From Manduca sexta (lineage: Eukaryota > Arthropoda > Insecta > Lepidoptera > Sphingidae): 64,000 nt of DNA. This document shows positions 39,101 to 54,100 of the stretch, piece by piece. The stretch lies in the NCBI RefSeq assembly GCF_014839805.1, contig NC_051130.1:4340001-4404000 (forward strand). The letters are read 5' to 3'. The position numbers were made by a program, and so were the translations under genes. Each line of letters begins with the position of its first letter. Within the stretch, counting starts at the first letter, position 1. The notes under the pieces are model-generated. The model was given only the letters and a program-made list of their open reading frames with translations. It was not told the DNA's origin and did no database searches.

Positions 39101-42100
39101 AGCAGACTTAATGATTTAAATATTATAATTTATAGCCATAATGGGAGTCCAAGTTAGGAAAATTTAATTTAATTTAAAATATAGCTACTCTTGTCTTATA
39201 TTATGTGATCGATTTAGTCTCCTTTTATTCTGATAATAACAATTGATTATAATTTAATATCCATAATTAGCATGCCGCAATCTTAAATTTTTTTTTACAA
39301 TTGTCATCTACACCTTCCTTTCAAAGGTTTCGATTTACAATGTGCACTCCAAAAATCTATGAAATAATTATAATCAATTTTGAGTAATTTGAGATCACTT
39401 CGTTTTTTATGTAACGATTGCAAATTCTCATTTTCTTCTCTAACAGGCATAACTTGTTTCTTATAGAGTCAATATTCCTTAAATGCAACGTATAATTTCT
39501 TGTAGGATTCAACTTACCCTCAAACATTCGAGACGTGGCGATGCAAAAGGCGCGTCTGTATTACGAACACGAGGCACTACAGTCAGTGATAATAAAGTAT
39601 AACGAGAGCACACTGTCCCTGAGCCCCTCGGAGACGCATCTCATGAAGAAGCACCTGCTCAACATGGAGCGGCACATACTGCCGGGTTTGACAAGGATCA
39701 CGTGGGTCGCGCTGGGGATCAGTGATTATATCAAGGATATTGCTAAAGGTTCTTATTCAGATTAGCATAATAAGCTAGCTTTTTCTTGCGGCTCCGCCCG
39801 CGTGAAAGAGCTAAAGGAAGGAAGAGCTAGGGATAAAAGTCCCGCTATATATTTTGCCGGGATAGAAAGTAGCCTAAAACCTTCCCAGGATCTTAAACTA
39901 TCTCCATACTAAATTTCATAAAAAAAAATCCGTTTAGTAGATTTTGAGAAAATCGATAACATACAGACAGACAGCTTTTGGGAACTTTGTTTTATAATAT
40001 AGATAAAGCCCATTTCCATGATATAACAGTGAGAACACTACAAAGAATTTTGGATTACAAATAATATGTAACTGCGTAGCTCTTCACTGCGCTGCTCAAT
40101 TGCTACGAAACACTAAAGATATTAAGTTCTATGTAATACCATACCCAGGGTCTGAAATTTATGCCCGATATGGCGATAGGCTCGCGCCTTATCATATCAT
40201 TGGACGGAACACACGAGGCGAAAAGCTGATGCCCTGGTTGCGCTTCTGCATACCCCTTCGTGGATAAATGCGTGATGTGTGTTTGTTTATTTTTTTTAAT
40301 ACCATGCGTTTTGGTGGTATAAATGATGATTCTCCGACCTTGTTCAATACGTTCATGTTTGATGTTAATCAAAGCTATCTTTCTCTGTTCAGTTATCTCA
40401 ATATTTACATTCAGGTGAAAATTCCCTACAAGCCGTGTACCAGCAACTAAAAATGGTGGAGAAGGAGATTCAGTTCTTGATAGATCAGCTGCAAGACTTC
40501 GACATGTTCCCGATAATGAGGCCGCAGGACTACGTCGACCCTGAAACTGGGGAACCTGATGAAACTTGGATTTATCCCTGCAAGGTTTGTGTTGGCTTTG
40601 AGAAGAATCATTATACCATTCTACAGGCTTTGCACTGTGCAATTATTTGTTGCTAAAAGGAAATTACTTTGATTTTTATTACAGAATTATAATTACCCAT
40701 CAATTAAAATAAAAAAAAATATTCTGGAGTAGTTATTTAGAAACTAAAATACCTTTATCGTATTTAATGAAAACATCTAAAATGAACCAAAACGCTTCCT
40801 CTTTATCATTTTTTTCTTGTTTTTTTTTTATTGCTTTAAATGACGAGATGAGCTTGCTGTCCGCCCTATGGTAAGTGATACAACCGCCCATAAACAGTAG
40901 AAACACCATCCAACACCTTGAATTGCAAAGTATCGTTTGGTATTCCACTGCGCTCGCCATCATAAGACGTGAGATGTTAAGTCTCATTATGTCCAATAGT
41001 TACGCTGGCTATAATAAAGGACATCTTTTAAACCAGAATACAACATTGATTAGACACTGCTGCTTGGCGGCAGAAATAAACATTGCGGTGGTACCTAACC
41101 TGGCGGACTCTCAAATATGAGACACCTATCAACAATATAATGAATACTATAAATACTATGGATACTATGGATTATCATTATGCACGATTCTGGCATACTT
41201 CTCTCGCTTCCTCCACCTGCATCAATCTTTTCATGCATTCTCTACCGGCCCTTCCGCCCATCGTCTATTCTTTTTTTGTCAGTCTCCTATCATCCATCCT
41301 CTCCAAATGCCCAAACCTACACACAGGATTGTGCTTATAGAAAGTTGTAGACAAAGTGTTCCCGCGCAGAGCTACTTCGTGGAGGTGGAGAGCGAGCGCC
41401 TGGAGCGCGTGGCGCTGCTCGCGCGCATCTACGAGCGCGTCGGGCCCATCCTCATGAAGCTCGAGTACCTCATCCTCGGCACCAGCTCCGGCAGCTCCGC
41501 CGTCATGACCTCGTATTACAACTACTGGGAGAAGAAGATATTCAAATGTCTTGTCAGGTGAGCTTTCTTTTGTTCTGAGTGCCTTATTAACCGTATTATG
41601 ATGATGATTCTACCTAACCGAATTTCGACCACGGCGCCTAATCTTAACGGAGATATTCTAGTGTATAAGTGTGTGCGCAATACACAGGTGCACTCTCTGT
41701 TCTTTCACTCACATAGGCGGATGTGACGGCAATCCAACATGACCAGGGTGAGATCAGGCGGACTAACGGCTTTACGTACTTTCCGAGGCACGGAGGTATC
41801 ACACCGCCAACTTCTTAATTTCGAGCTGTAACTGAGTAATATTTTAAGATAGAAAAATCCAGTCCCTATTATTTTGGCCTGACCAGGCATTTAAATCTAA
41901 GACCTCAGGGCGGTAGTCATACACGTACCATGTATGTATAAAATTACAACTACGCTACCAAGGCAGTCAACAGTATTATACAGCTAATGTTAATAGTACC
42001 TACTTACTTATGTGATCGTCTATTTATGAATGTAGTTGACATGACTTTTGTATTAAGTTGTCTTAAAAGTCCAATGTCGCAGTTTTGACAACAATTAATA

Positions 42101-45100
42101 ATCCTAACAAATACGTAATCGAATCTATTGATTTTAAAAAAGCATACAGTATCATTACACTATTCGGATCATATTTTGGAAAGTAGAGACATACGCCAAA
42201 CTAATTAGATTATTTAGAAGAATACTTTGCAAACACCTGGCAAAGGTTCTCGTCCGTTTAAATTATAGAGCGTTTTCATTCTTCACCACTTTAAATACTA
42301 AATTGTAAAATGTTAAAATATCAAATAACCTCTAGAAGATATGGCATTTAAAAAAAAATACTCGCTTAAAACCTGTTACCTTAAGCCAGATCTATACTAT
42401 CGTATTAACGTATAACTAAAGAAAAAAATTAAACATTGCCTCAAACACCTTCCTCAAAATGTCTGTGAGCTCTTAAAATATTTGTGTTAAAGAAGGCGCT
42501 CAATAATAAAAGAAATATATGTAGGTAGCTATACAATCGTACTGCCTCAGACAGATCCAATCGTGGAGAGTGCTTCATATGATTGACATTATTGATTAAT
42601 ATTGTATCCGTTTTTACGTGGTTGTGATCAGGTTTTAGGCAATAAGCGGATTTAGACATGTTGCTTCGTATTTCGTTTTCTAAAACTTCACCGTATTATC
42701 TACAAGATTTTGCACGCCCGCGTGAGAATATTAGATTGAAGTCTTATAAAGACAAATAACTAAACTAATTTGTTTATTACAGCTTCACTCTGGAGAACCT
42801 AGAGAACTTCCAGCAGATGCTAAGCGAGAAGACTCCGATGTTCCAAGTGGATGCTGTTTTAGTCCCGCCTGATATCACCATGCGACCCACGCCCGCTGAG
42901 GTCTGCAACATATTGGGATACAACATCAAGCATTTTCTTAACAGGTAACTATTTTTTTACATTAGTCTATAGTAATTATTATTTCAAAACCACTGCAATC
43001 CACAAAATTATTTTATATTCCTTATAATCTGGTTATATATTCTATATATCGATCTGGACATCTTTGGGGGAGGCCCATGTTCAGCAGTGGACATCCTGCG
43101 ATTGATGATTATAATATACTGGTTACCACTTTTAGAATCGGTGCTTAAGTGAAATTGAACATTATTTTTGTATATTTGTTCATGTATTTATCTTGATTAG
43201 CTAGCAGTTTAGATTAGTCACCGATTCCAAAATTGATAATCAGTGTAATGCAATAGGTAATGTTAAATTATTTTTTTGGTTTTAGTGGTTTTTGAATGTG
43301 GTAAATATTTTTTGTTAAAATAAGTATTATTTGCTTTTTTAAGTTAATAAATAGACTCACTAAATATACTATGTAGGTTGACATCATTCCCTCGATGGAT
43401 GAAGAAGACGTGCCTGCCGTGTCCTCCGCAACGTGTCGCCGAAGCAACTGGCAATGAATTCTACGTATTCTCGTACTTCGAGGACATTCTTCGTGTCGTG
43501 TCCATCAATGACATCACTATGCTTATACAAGACACCATATACAGACTGACGCTTGATATCAATAGTTACATACAAAAGTAAGTAATAACCACTAATAAAG
43601 GATAATATTTTGAAAAGTAAAAAATGAGTATTTTTTTTTTTTTTTTGGTAGGATGTATATTATATCGGCCCGATAGCGCCCATCGTACACAAGGTGATAA
43701 AACCCACCATAGAGGTCCACGTTAGTGTGTTGCGTTCAGGGATTAGCTTGTTATATCTGGTTCCAACAGGCCAGCATAATTGTGTGGACTGTCGAGAGGT
43801 AATCATCTCCCTTCAGTCGACATTCTATTTGACCCAACTCCACTTACTATCAGATGCAGTGGGGTCACTTTATTTGGATTACTTTGAATATGCCTTTTAA
43901 TTGCGTTTTAATTCTACCAGGTGGCACAAATACCAGCATCTCTGGGCTTTCGACAAGAACTTATCATGTGAGAAGTACATTCAAAAACACGAACAGATAC
44001 AGAAGTACGATGAGAAGTTCTTCTTCTTTGAAGACATTATAGCGGATCTCAACGATCACGTCAAGTTTGTAGATGTTGGAGCTATAAGAGTGAACTTGAG
44101 ACCGATTATAAAACAAGTGCAAGATCATGCTCAGGAGTGGAAGAACACGCTCGGGAACTGCATTGCGGCTAAAACTAGAATGAATATGTATGATTTAAAG
44201 AACCAGATTGATGTGAGTGTTTCCACAAGATTTATTTCTTCATCTTTTAGATGAAAAATAATTACAATCAACTTATTATTTGAATTTTTATTCTGCTTTT
44301 TGTTGACAATCATTTTACGTCAAAGTGGCACTCCAGGCTTTGCTGTGCGTGATTAAAAAAAATTGTCAAGTTCAGCAGTAATCTCTATTTCTGATCTGTC
44401 ATAAAAAAATCTCTTCTAGCCGATTTTCGGTGACAGCGGCCAATCTCAACGAAGATTAGCCAGGTACGCTGGATATATTATAGTACACCAGTGTGTGTAA
44501 TACGCAGGTGCACTCTCTGTTCCTTTACTCTCATAGTCCGGTGAGACGGAAATCTGACATGACCGGAGAGAGATCAGGCGCAATAACAACGAATTTGCTT
44601 GCTACAAAACATAATAACAACTTAATTAATCATTAATCAAAATGAGTAACCCTTTTTCAGTCCCTCCGCATGACAATGAACATGAACATCAAAGGGCTGG
44701 AGGACTTTAAGCTGGTGATGGCGACGATCACTCAGGTGCAGCAGATGACGATCACGGCCGAGGTGAAGTACCGCGGCATGCAAGAGATATTCCACATGCT
44801 GCGAAAGCACGGGATCGATGTGAGTCTGTTCATCATCATCAGCCCCGTATTATATTATTATACTAGCTTTTGCCCGCGGCTCCGCCCGCGTTATAAAGTT
44901 TTACAGGCTAAAGTTTTCCGTTATAAAAGTAGTAGTTTCCCGGGAGCCTATGTTCTTCCCAGGGTCTCAAACTGTCTCCATACCAAATTTCATCTTAATA
45001 CGTTGGGTAGTTTTTGAGTTTAACACGTTCAGACAGACAGATGCAGCGGGGGACTTTGTTTTATAATATATTTTTTAGAACTTTTTAAGTGAAACAATCC

Positions 45101-48100
45101 CGTCATACATCATTGTTGCATAACTTTAACCGTTTACGCAGCGCACGCAACGGAAGCTCTCAAAACTCATAATTTTCCCCGTTTTTGCAACATGTTTCAT
45201 TACTGCTCCGCTCCTATTGGGTATAGCGTGATGATATATAGCCTATAGCACTCCACAAACAAAGGGCTATCCAACGCAAAAAGATTTTTTCAGTTTGGAC
45301 CGGTAGTTCCTAAGATTAGCCATTACTGCCCAGCTCCTATTGGGTATAGCGTGATGATATATAGCCTATAGCACTCCACGAACAAAGGGCTATCCAACAC
45401 AAAAAGAATTTTTCGGTTTGGACCGGTAGTTCCTGAGATTAGCGCGTTGAAACAAACAAACAAACTCTTCAGCCTTATATAATAGTATAGATACTGTCCC
45501 ACTGCTGAGCACGGGCCTCCTCTACTACTGAGAGGGATTAGGCCTTAGTCCACCACGCTGGCCTAGTGCGGATTTGTAGACTTCACGATGTTTTCTTTCA
45601 CCGTTAAAGTAAGCAATAATTCACAAAGAATACACACATAATTTAGAAAAGTCAGAGGTGTGTGCCCTTGGGATTTGAACCTGCGGACATTCGTCTCGGC
45701 AGTCCGTTCCGCAACCAACAAGGCTATCGTTGGACCTCAATAATTAATGTTACGGTCTACAGCCGTTTTCAATAAACGGTCTCAATCTCGATCTTTAATT
45801 TGATTCCGAAAATAAACCAATCAAAATAAGTCATTTGTAAGTATGTCAAGAAAACTTTGTTCCGATTGGTCCATTTTCTAGATAGATCGAAAAAGCGAAT
45901 GGGATTGTTTATTAAAAATGCTGGTTAGTTGCATATATCAGTGTTGTATGAAGCAATAGTTATTGGTTTTGTAATATACAGTTTCTATTATGTATGGTAT
46001 TTAATAGAACTATTCTATACATTTTTAAAGAAAATTGCACTTTTTAATCTTGCGCAATTTCTTACATTCCTTAAACGTGCTCGGGAAAATCTATTTTCAA
46101 CATGCCAACTTGATGCTGAACTTGACGCTAAATAAAAACTTAAAAATGTGCTCCAATTCAGGTATCTGATGATGATCTAGAATTTGCGAAAAACCTACAA
46201 ACGTCATGGGGCAGTCTATACCAAACATCTCTATTCCGAGGTAACACTCTCGAGCAAACGAAGGAAAAGTTCTCAAAGTTAAGCGTGGTGGAGATAGCCA
46301 ATTTCTTGAAAGAGCTAGATGAGTTTGTTGAAAAATTTGATACCCAAGGTCCAGCCACTGTTGGAGACGATATGGATGGAGGATTAGTGCTAATGGAGGT
46401 AAAATAGGCTTGACTAGTCTTTATTTATTTAGAATTCGATTAGAACCTTCTAGACTTTGTTGAATACAAGTTAGTTACGAAGTCGCGTATCAAACTTTAG
46501 TGTCAAGGTAACTATAGTTGTATTATACTTGGGATCTTATTCTCTGTGATAGTGTAAACATAACACAGCCATGTTACGTTTTCTTCGTGAAATTAGCGTG
46601 GAATGATATATTGTATGTCAATGTCTAGTTTTAAACGCGACGCGGTGCGTTACGTTCTTCTTGTGCATTATTAAAATATTTTGTGGTTTTGAGAATAAGG
46701 CCCCTGTTTATATTCCATTTACAAGTCTAGACGTTAACTTTACAAAGTATATAGTGTAACAAAATAGATTATAATTTTTTATTGTATACATGGACATACG
46801 CTGATTTTTAAAATATTCTCATTATCTGAATAAAACTCCAAAGAAAAGTTTATGTACATTAAATAACGTCAATCATTTTGATATTATTTTGAAACGAAAA
46901 TTTTCACTGGCATGCTGAATGATGCAACAAATTAATCGGCACTTCGAAATAAATTCACTCATTATTATTGGCTGCATGAATTTACAATACGTAATTAAAT
47001 ACATCGTAATATAATTATTACCATATCCAAAATATTTCAAAATGGTTTATTTGTAAATTAACTTTGCAACGTATCTGCAGTAATACATAATGTAAAATAT
47101 ATTAATAATAGGTTTTGCTCGAGGCTTTGCCATCGTGAAAACTTTTCCTGCTAAATAAAAGCCTTTTACTGTACAATGCTAGCGCCATCTATTTAAAAAA
47201 CAGATTAAATAAATCCATTATTTCCCGTGAGAGCAAATTAACTGAATAAAAATTAGCTTATGTGTTAATCCAGAACATGGTCTACTCGTGCGACAAATTC
47301 CATCAAAAAGAGTTTAGTCGTTCCTGCATTTATTTCTAACAAACATATAAACATATTCATAACCTTTTGCATTTATGATGTAGTAACATTACATTGTAAA
47401 AAAAATAATTATTTAACAAGCTATAATTTTCTTTACTTTGATACTCATTACCAAATTCACATATAAGATTTTTGAAGAAGTATTCTTAGAAGTCAGAAGT
47501 TTCCAAGCAAATGTATTACACACATCAAACTTATGAGTTAAAAACAAAGGCACATGTTTAACAGGAATACGGTAAATACTTCGACGATCTGGAAGCCCGC
47601 AAGAAAATGCTCCAAGCCGCTGAGCAACTTTTCGACAACCCTCTGGCGGATTTTTCCAACTTTAACCGAGCGAAAGCCGATTACCAGGCGATGGACCAAA
47701 TATACAAGATATATAAAGCGCAAAAGAACGCGAGAGAAATATGGGCCAAGACGTTGTGGGTGAATTTGAACCCGCAGGCTTTGGTCGATGGCATCGAACA
47801 GTTCTTTAAGGAGTACAGGTAATGTAGACATATATATTTCATGGATTACGATAAGTCGGTTTATTTATGTTTTAATATCGATATAAGTTTCGTTTCTATT
47901 CACTTCTTGAGTTGTATTCATTTCTCTTGGATGTAAAGGAGGACATGTTGTATATTGTGAAACTTGCTTTCGACCAAGAGTTAACTGGATTTATATAAGA
48001 ATTGATATTGTGCGATTAATAATATATTATTTGTAATTTTTTATATAAACTTGTGGTCGCTTTTGATCGGAACTCGACCGCCAAATTTTATATTTGTAAC

Positions 48101-51100
48101 ATACATATTATACAGACATTTTGTTTTTCTGCATTTTTTCCTTGAATTTTAATTACTTATACCAAATCTCACACTTCTCCGTGCTAGCATGCTTATAAAA
48201 GGGTGCAGCGTTTTTCTTCACATATTAACATATGTATATTTTAAACCCAACATGATAATATGACAAGAATAACTTCACTTTATAGTCTCTCAAAGGGCCG
48301 TAAAATTAGGTTTTGAAATTTTTCATTTCATTTTGTTTTAAGGAAACTACCTAAAGTAGTAAGATTAAGTAGCACCGGCCTGATGCTGGACTTGAAGATG
48401 AAACAGTTCAAGGGTGTGGTTCCGCTCATGGTGTCGCTGAAGAACGAGGCCATGAGAGTGAGGCATTGGAAGGAGTTGATGACGAAAACTGGTGTGTTTA
48501 TGACTTTTTTTAAGCATGAGTAGATAGTAGTGTCTTGATGAATTGTGATTGCATTGAACTACTGACACTGAAGGTTTGGATTCGATTCCCAAGTCAGAAA
48601 ACATAAATTTGTATCAATATGTATTCGATTTGAAGAAAGAGCATCGAGTTTATAATTTGGTACCGATGTGCCGTAATGTAAAAAGAGTATGATTTATGGA
48701 CCCTCCAGCGACATAAATTTTATTATGATACTTCTAAAATTTCTTTTATAAACACACCCTAACGCTTTTTATCTCTGAAGGGGTAGGCAAAATAGTAACT
48801 GTGTGGACCCTCTTTTCGCCGTACATATTCCGTCCCACGATGTGATGAGGGCGAGTCCATCACCATATTGGGTTCAAATTCCAGACTTCATCGGCTAACT
48901 ACTGAGCAGAAAAACTCAATATCACTTTTCCCGACTCGGGCATAGAACCCGAGGCATACTTACCATAATACAATTACACCAATGTGGCAGTCTATTGATC
49001 TAAACCAAAATAAAACAAACATTATCAAATTCACATGTATTGACTTGCCGGCTTCACTTCAAATTTAGTGCTTTCACACCAACCAAAAATCAACGGAACT
49101 AAAGCCTATTTTCTTTGAAACGGAAAAGCAATACGTGATGCAGATAAAACTATTTCCTAGTATCTTATTTGGAATATAGCGTGCAAGTAAAACACATTTA
49201 CTGCAAACAAAACTATATTTTAACATTCAGTGACTAAAAATTATGTTTTTAAAATAAAGGGAGTCGAATTGAAAGTCTCACTGGCTACTTATTTATTTAT
49301 TTTATTTTATTTAACCGTCGTAAATACGATGAACAGTCGCTAGGCAATGCCTTCGCGTGTCATTACAAACTAGCTTTTGTTCGCGGCTTCGTCTGCGTGA
49401 AAAAGTTATTCGGGATTTTTTTTCAGACTTACTTGATATGTATCGTTATATTATGACCAAATTACACAAAATTATAGCCTTTGTGTTATTCTGATGATGA
49501 CCAATATTACTGTAAAGTTTCATCCAAATCCGTTCAGTAGTTTTTTCGTGAAAGAGGATCAAACATTCATCCTCACAAACTTTCGCATTTATAATATTTA
49601 TTGTTGGTCTAAAATAATATTTAACACGAATGTCGAGCGCATTACAATACAACAATCGAGGTCCCAATTTCATAATTTCTTTCCAGGCCAGGACTTCGAC
49701 ATGTCTCCAGAAAGGTTCACGTTGGAGAACATGTTCGCCATGGAGCTGCATAAGTACCAAGACGTGGCGGAGGAGATCGTCAATCATGCCATCAAAGTAC
49801 GTGACGATTAATCATTATGTAACGTCGAATATAAATTTATTCACTTTTATTAATAACTAAGTGTTGGCCACGGTTCTAGCTGCGTGTAAGATCGGCTATT
49901 AAATTCCCATTATATCCTGTTCCGTACCCCGGAACAGGATATGGTAATCCAAAAGTAGCCTATATGTTAATCCAGGACATAGTTTATCCGTGTGCCAAAT
50001 TTAATCAAAGTACGTACAACAGTCTCTGCCTTTACTAACATTTAAACCTCCAGATATCTTAATACATTTTCTTGTATTTACTTATCTCTTTTGACCATAG
50101 GGGCCTACCCATATATGGCGGAGCGCAGCGCATAATTTTTTTTACCGCCAAACTATTATCGATATTGTTATTTAAATTAATATTCAAAATCAATTAACAC
50201 AACAATAATTTTCTTGCTCTTCATATATATATATGGGTTAATTGATTTTGATTAATATTTCAATGCCGATAGTGTCGATAATAGTTTGATAGTAAATAAT
50301 TATCTACGCTACACTCCGCCATATATGCGCCGTCCCTAAGCAAGACTAGTCACTAAAGCGTCGTGCAGATGTGGATTGCGGATGGCAGTTAGCACGAATG
50401 TATAATTAGTCCATTGAAATGTTACATTTTTTACGCCTTACCTTGCGTTTTTTAGAGGACGCAATTTTATTTTTTTGAAGTGTAGGGGGGGTCAGTCTAA
50501 AGCTAAAACCAAGTTTGTGGGGTCGTCACCCTTGTCCCACGGCCGCCATCTTGAAAATAGGAGTTGAAATGGTTTTTACGATGTGTCTCTTAAACTATTT
50601 ATCTGACAAAAAAATATGTAAACATTTTTTGTTGCAAATTAAATTCTCTACAACTTTGGTCTAATAACTTTTTGTCGTAGAACTATAAATAAAAAAGTTA
50701 TAAGCGAAAATGTTAAGAAATTCAATGTTAAGCAATGTCCATTGCAACGTCATCAGAACGTGTGTTTATAAGGTTCATAATACTTTTTTTGTACTCTCAT
50801 TAATACCCAAATACCCAAGGGACCATTAGGGAACAAAAGAACATCTGCCTGCTATTATTATTATTATTTCTAACCTCTCGTATTACAATACTTTTACAGA
50901 ATAGCTGATAATATTGTGTTGAAGTTGTCGTTTAACTTATATCTTTTAGTTGTGCTACATATTTCTGTACGTGCGGATGTATTTTATTCTGTGTTTAATT
51001 GTGAAGACGATTTCGAATGATTTTAGACATGATTTTAACTTTAGTGAAAACTACTTTTTTTTATTAGCATTTTGACTTTTAAAAGTCTTTTAAAGCACAG

Positions 51101-54100
51101 CACAACTAAAAGATATAAGTTGAACGACAACTTCAACATAATATTATCAGCTATTCTTACAATAAGAGAGGTTAGAAATAATAATAATAGCAGGCAGATG
51201 TTCTTTTGTTCCCTAATGGTCCCTTGGGTATTTGGGTATTAATGAGAGTACAATTAAGTATTATGAACCTTATAAACACACGTTCTGATGACGTTGCAAT
51301 GGACATTGCTTAACATTGAATTTCTTAACATTTTCGCTTATAACTTTTTTATTTATAGTTCTACGACAAAAAGTTACTGAACCAAAGTTGTAGAGAATTT
51401 AATTTGCAACAAAAAATGTTTACATATTTTTTTTGTCAGATAAATAGTTTAAGAGATACATCGTAAAAACCATTTCAACCCCTATTTTCAAGATGGCGGC
51501 CGTGGGACAAGGGTGACGACCCCACAAACTTGGTTTTAGCTTTAGACTGACCCCCCCTACACTTCAAAAAAATAAAATTGCGTCCTCTAAAAAACGCAAC
51601 CCCAAATGTAACTTTACAATGGACTCTAAATGCATGTCATTTGACACGGACATTGGACACATTCTGCAACGCTAAATGGAGCTTATTCCAACGTTTATAT
51701 CTGACTCAGCAATTTCACTACGTTGTTGTTTACGATATGCTTATTGTTTCTTTTATTTCCTAATCCTTGTCTAGTTGTGGAATTTTAAATAGTTTGTCGG
51801 CGCATTGTTCTTTACATTCTTAATTTATTATCTTCTGCATCTTCTTTTGTCATCGTCTTTAGTCGGCACCGGCCATCAATCAGCACCAAAAAATATTACT
51901 CTCAAATACTGTGGTTCTTTCCCACACATTACTTATTTCCTTCGTAGAGAAACTTCAGTTCTAACTACTTATGAACGCATTTTTGTGGGGCAAAGTGACC
52001 CCACTACGCTTGATGATAATAGTGAGGTCCAATAGAATGTGGACTGATGAATGATGATTACCCCTCAGTAGTCGACACAATTATGCCGGTCTGTTGAAAC
52101 CGGATATACAGAATAATCCCGGAACGCGACACACTTACGTGGACCAATATGGCGGGTTTTAACACCTTATGTACGGTAGTCGCTATCCAGGAGGATATAA
52201 AATATATCCTACCACCATCGTTATAGGAGTTGGCGATCGAACGCGGCGTGAAGGACGTGCAGGAGACGTGGGCGAGCATCGCGTTCACGGTGGCGCGACA
52301 CTTCAACCGCGGCGAGGACCGCGGCTACACACTCAACCCGTGTGACGAGATCACTGTCAAGGTCGACGATGATGCCATGACGCTGCAGAGCATGGCCGCC
52401 TCACAGTCAGTATACGTCAACTTGGTTTCTTTTGTAAATGAAACTCGAGATAAGCATGTAGCTCGGCTTGCGGCTAGCTGCACGACGAAACATAATGGTG
52501 ACATAATACAAAACGTTGTATGATACTTCACTGGTTAATTGTTCACCAGTTTCAATGAACAAGTATACCGTATGGTAACATTTTATCAATTATAATGGCT
52601 CTTTATTTATTATTCCGTCGTGGGGGTGAGCTGTCGCTGGGGTGGTACTGATAGGATGTCTATGAAAGACTCAGTCTTCTGTCAGTAAATTCGAAAGAAA
52701 TGGATTCCGAATAATAAATTTGTCTTAAATAACGTTATATTTTTTCTTGGCAATAAATTTCAATTATAGTAAATTCTATAAGCGCACGTGGCAGAAATTG
52801 GTATGCCCCTTTTTCCATTCAGCCGAAATAACAAATGCCGCCATTATCGGACCATTTGGATTTTACGACTGTAGTTTGTTTTAATATTATTGAATATTTT
52901 AAGGCTCTTTAATATTCATTTCATTTGATTTTGAGTAAAACGCTAATGGAGCAAATATTTGGTGTATGGATGTTTCGAGAATGCACTCTGAGCGCTCCGA
53001 AGTCTCGACCCCTTCACACGATCCTTTTTCACTATTGTTAAGTTTAAGGTGGTAGCTCAAGGTCCATTTTCATACATTTTGTTTCGGCTTTAATCTGGGT
53101 AACTAAACAAGTATTGGCAAGTAAAGAATTTAAATTCACGTCTAGTTAGTGATTAGTTCTCGCAGTTGAAAGAAAAATGTAAAAATAATTAATAATCATG
53201 GATATTTCGGCCTTTAAAATTTAATATGACGAAATTTTAAAGGCAGAAATATCAAAATAAAATACCAGCCACATAATTCTAATCTATCTTTTGCTCACGA
53301 CTTCGCCCGCGTAAAGGAGTTTTCCGGGATAAAAGTCCCGCTATATATTTTCCCGGAATAGAAAATATAACCTTCCCAGAGTCTTAAACTATCTCGATTC
53401 CAAATTTAATAAAAACCGTTAAGTAAATTTTGATACTATCGATAACATACAGAAACACAGAAACGGGAACTCTGTTTTATAATATGTATAGATTAGTTAT
53501 CATTTAAAACAATTTGATATCAACATTATCCAGATTCATAGGCCCATTCCTGAGCGTGGTGCAGAGTTGGGAACGGAAGCTGTCTCTCATATCCGAAGTG
53601 ATTGAGGAGTGGATGGCAACGCAACGCAAGTGGCTCTACTTGGAGGGGATCTTCGTAGGCGGCGATATACGCGTGCAACTGCCTGAAGAGGCCAAGAAGT
53701 TTGACGATATTGACAAGGCGTTCAGAAAGGTAGGGTTTTAGTTATGTGGTGAGACTGTTGTTGATTGTAAAGTCAGCCATAAAAGTAGTTGAACACATTA
53801 AAAACTTTAAAACACTTCTACAAATTAACTTTAATCGCAATATTTTTTTATTCCTATAAAACAAAATGAACCCTGTGAAGTTTATATGAATGAAGAAAAA
53901 ATGTTTGTTGATACGAACACATAAGTTTAAATGACTGAGCGCACATGTCTACTTGATTATTTTTCTCCGTGGTCATTTTACTTTTACCCCAGACTAAATA
54001 TAGTAGAAGCCCCTTAGCGGAAAGACAGACTCCAGTTCCATACGGGTACAGCATTAAGAAAGTAAAAAATGCCGATCTATACCAACTTGTTTCTCTACTC

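Noticed and set aside
40103..40642. Minus-strand open frame of 179 codons
   Set aside because: It overlaps dynein exon 24 in antisense plus a SINE fragment, so it is not an independent gene.
52406..52409. Exon 34 ending at 52409 with donor GTATAC
   Set aside because: It would leave phase 0 and break the conserved FIGPFL frame in exon 35.
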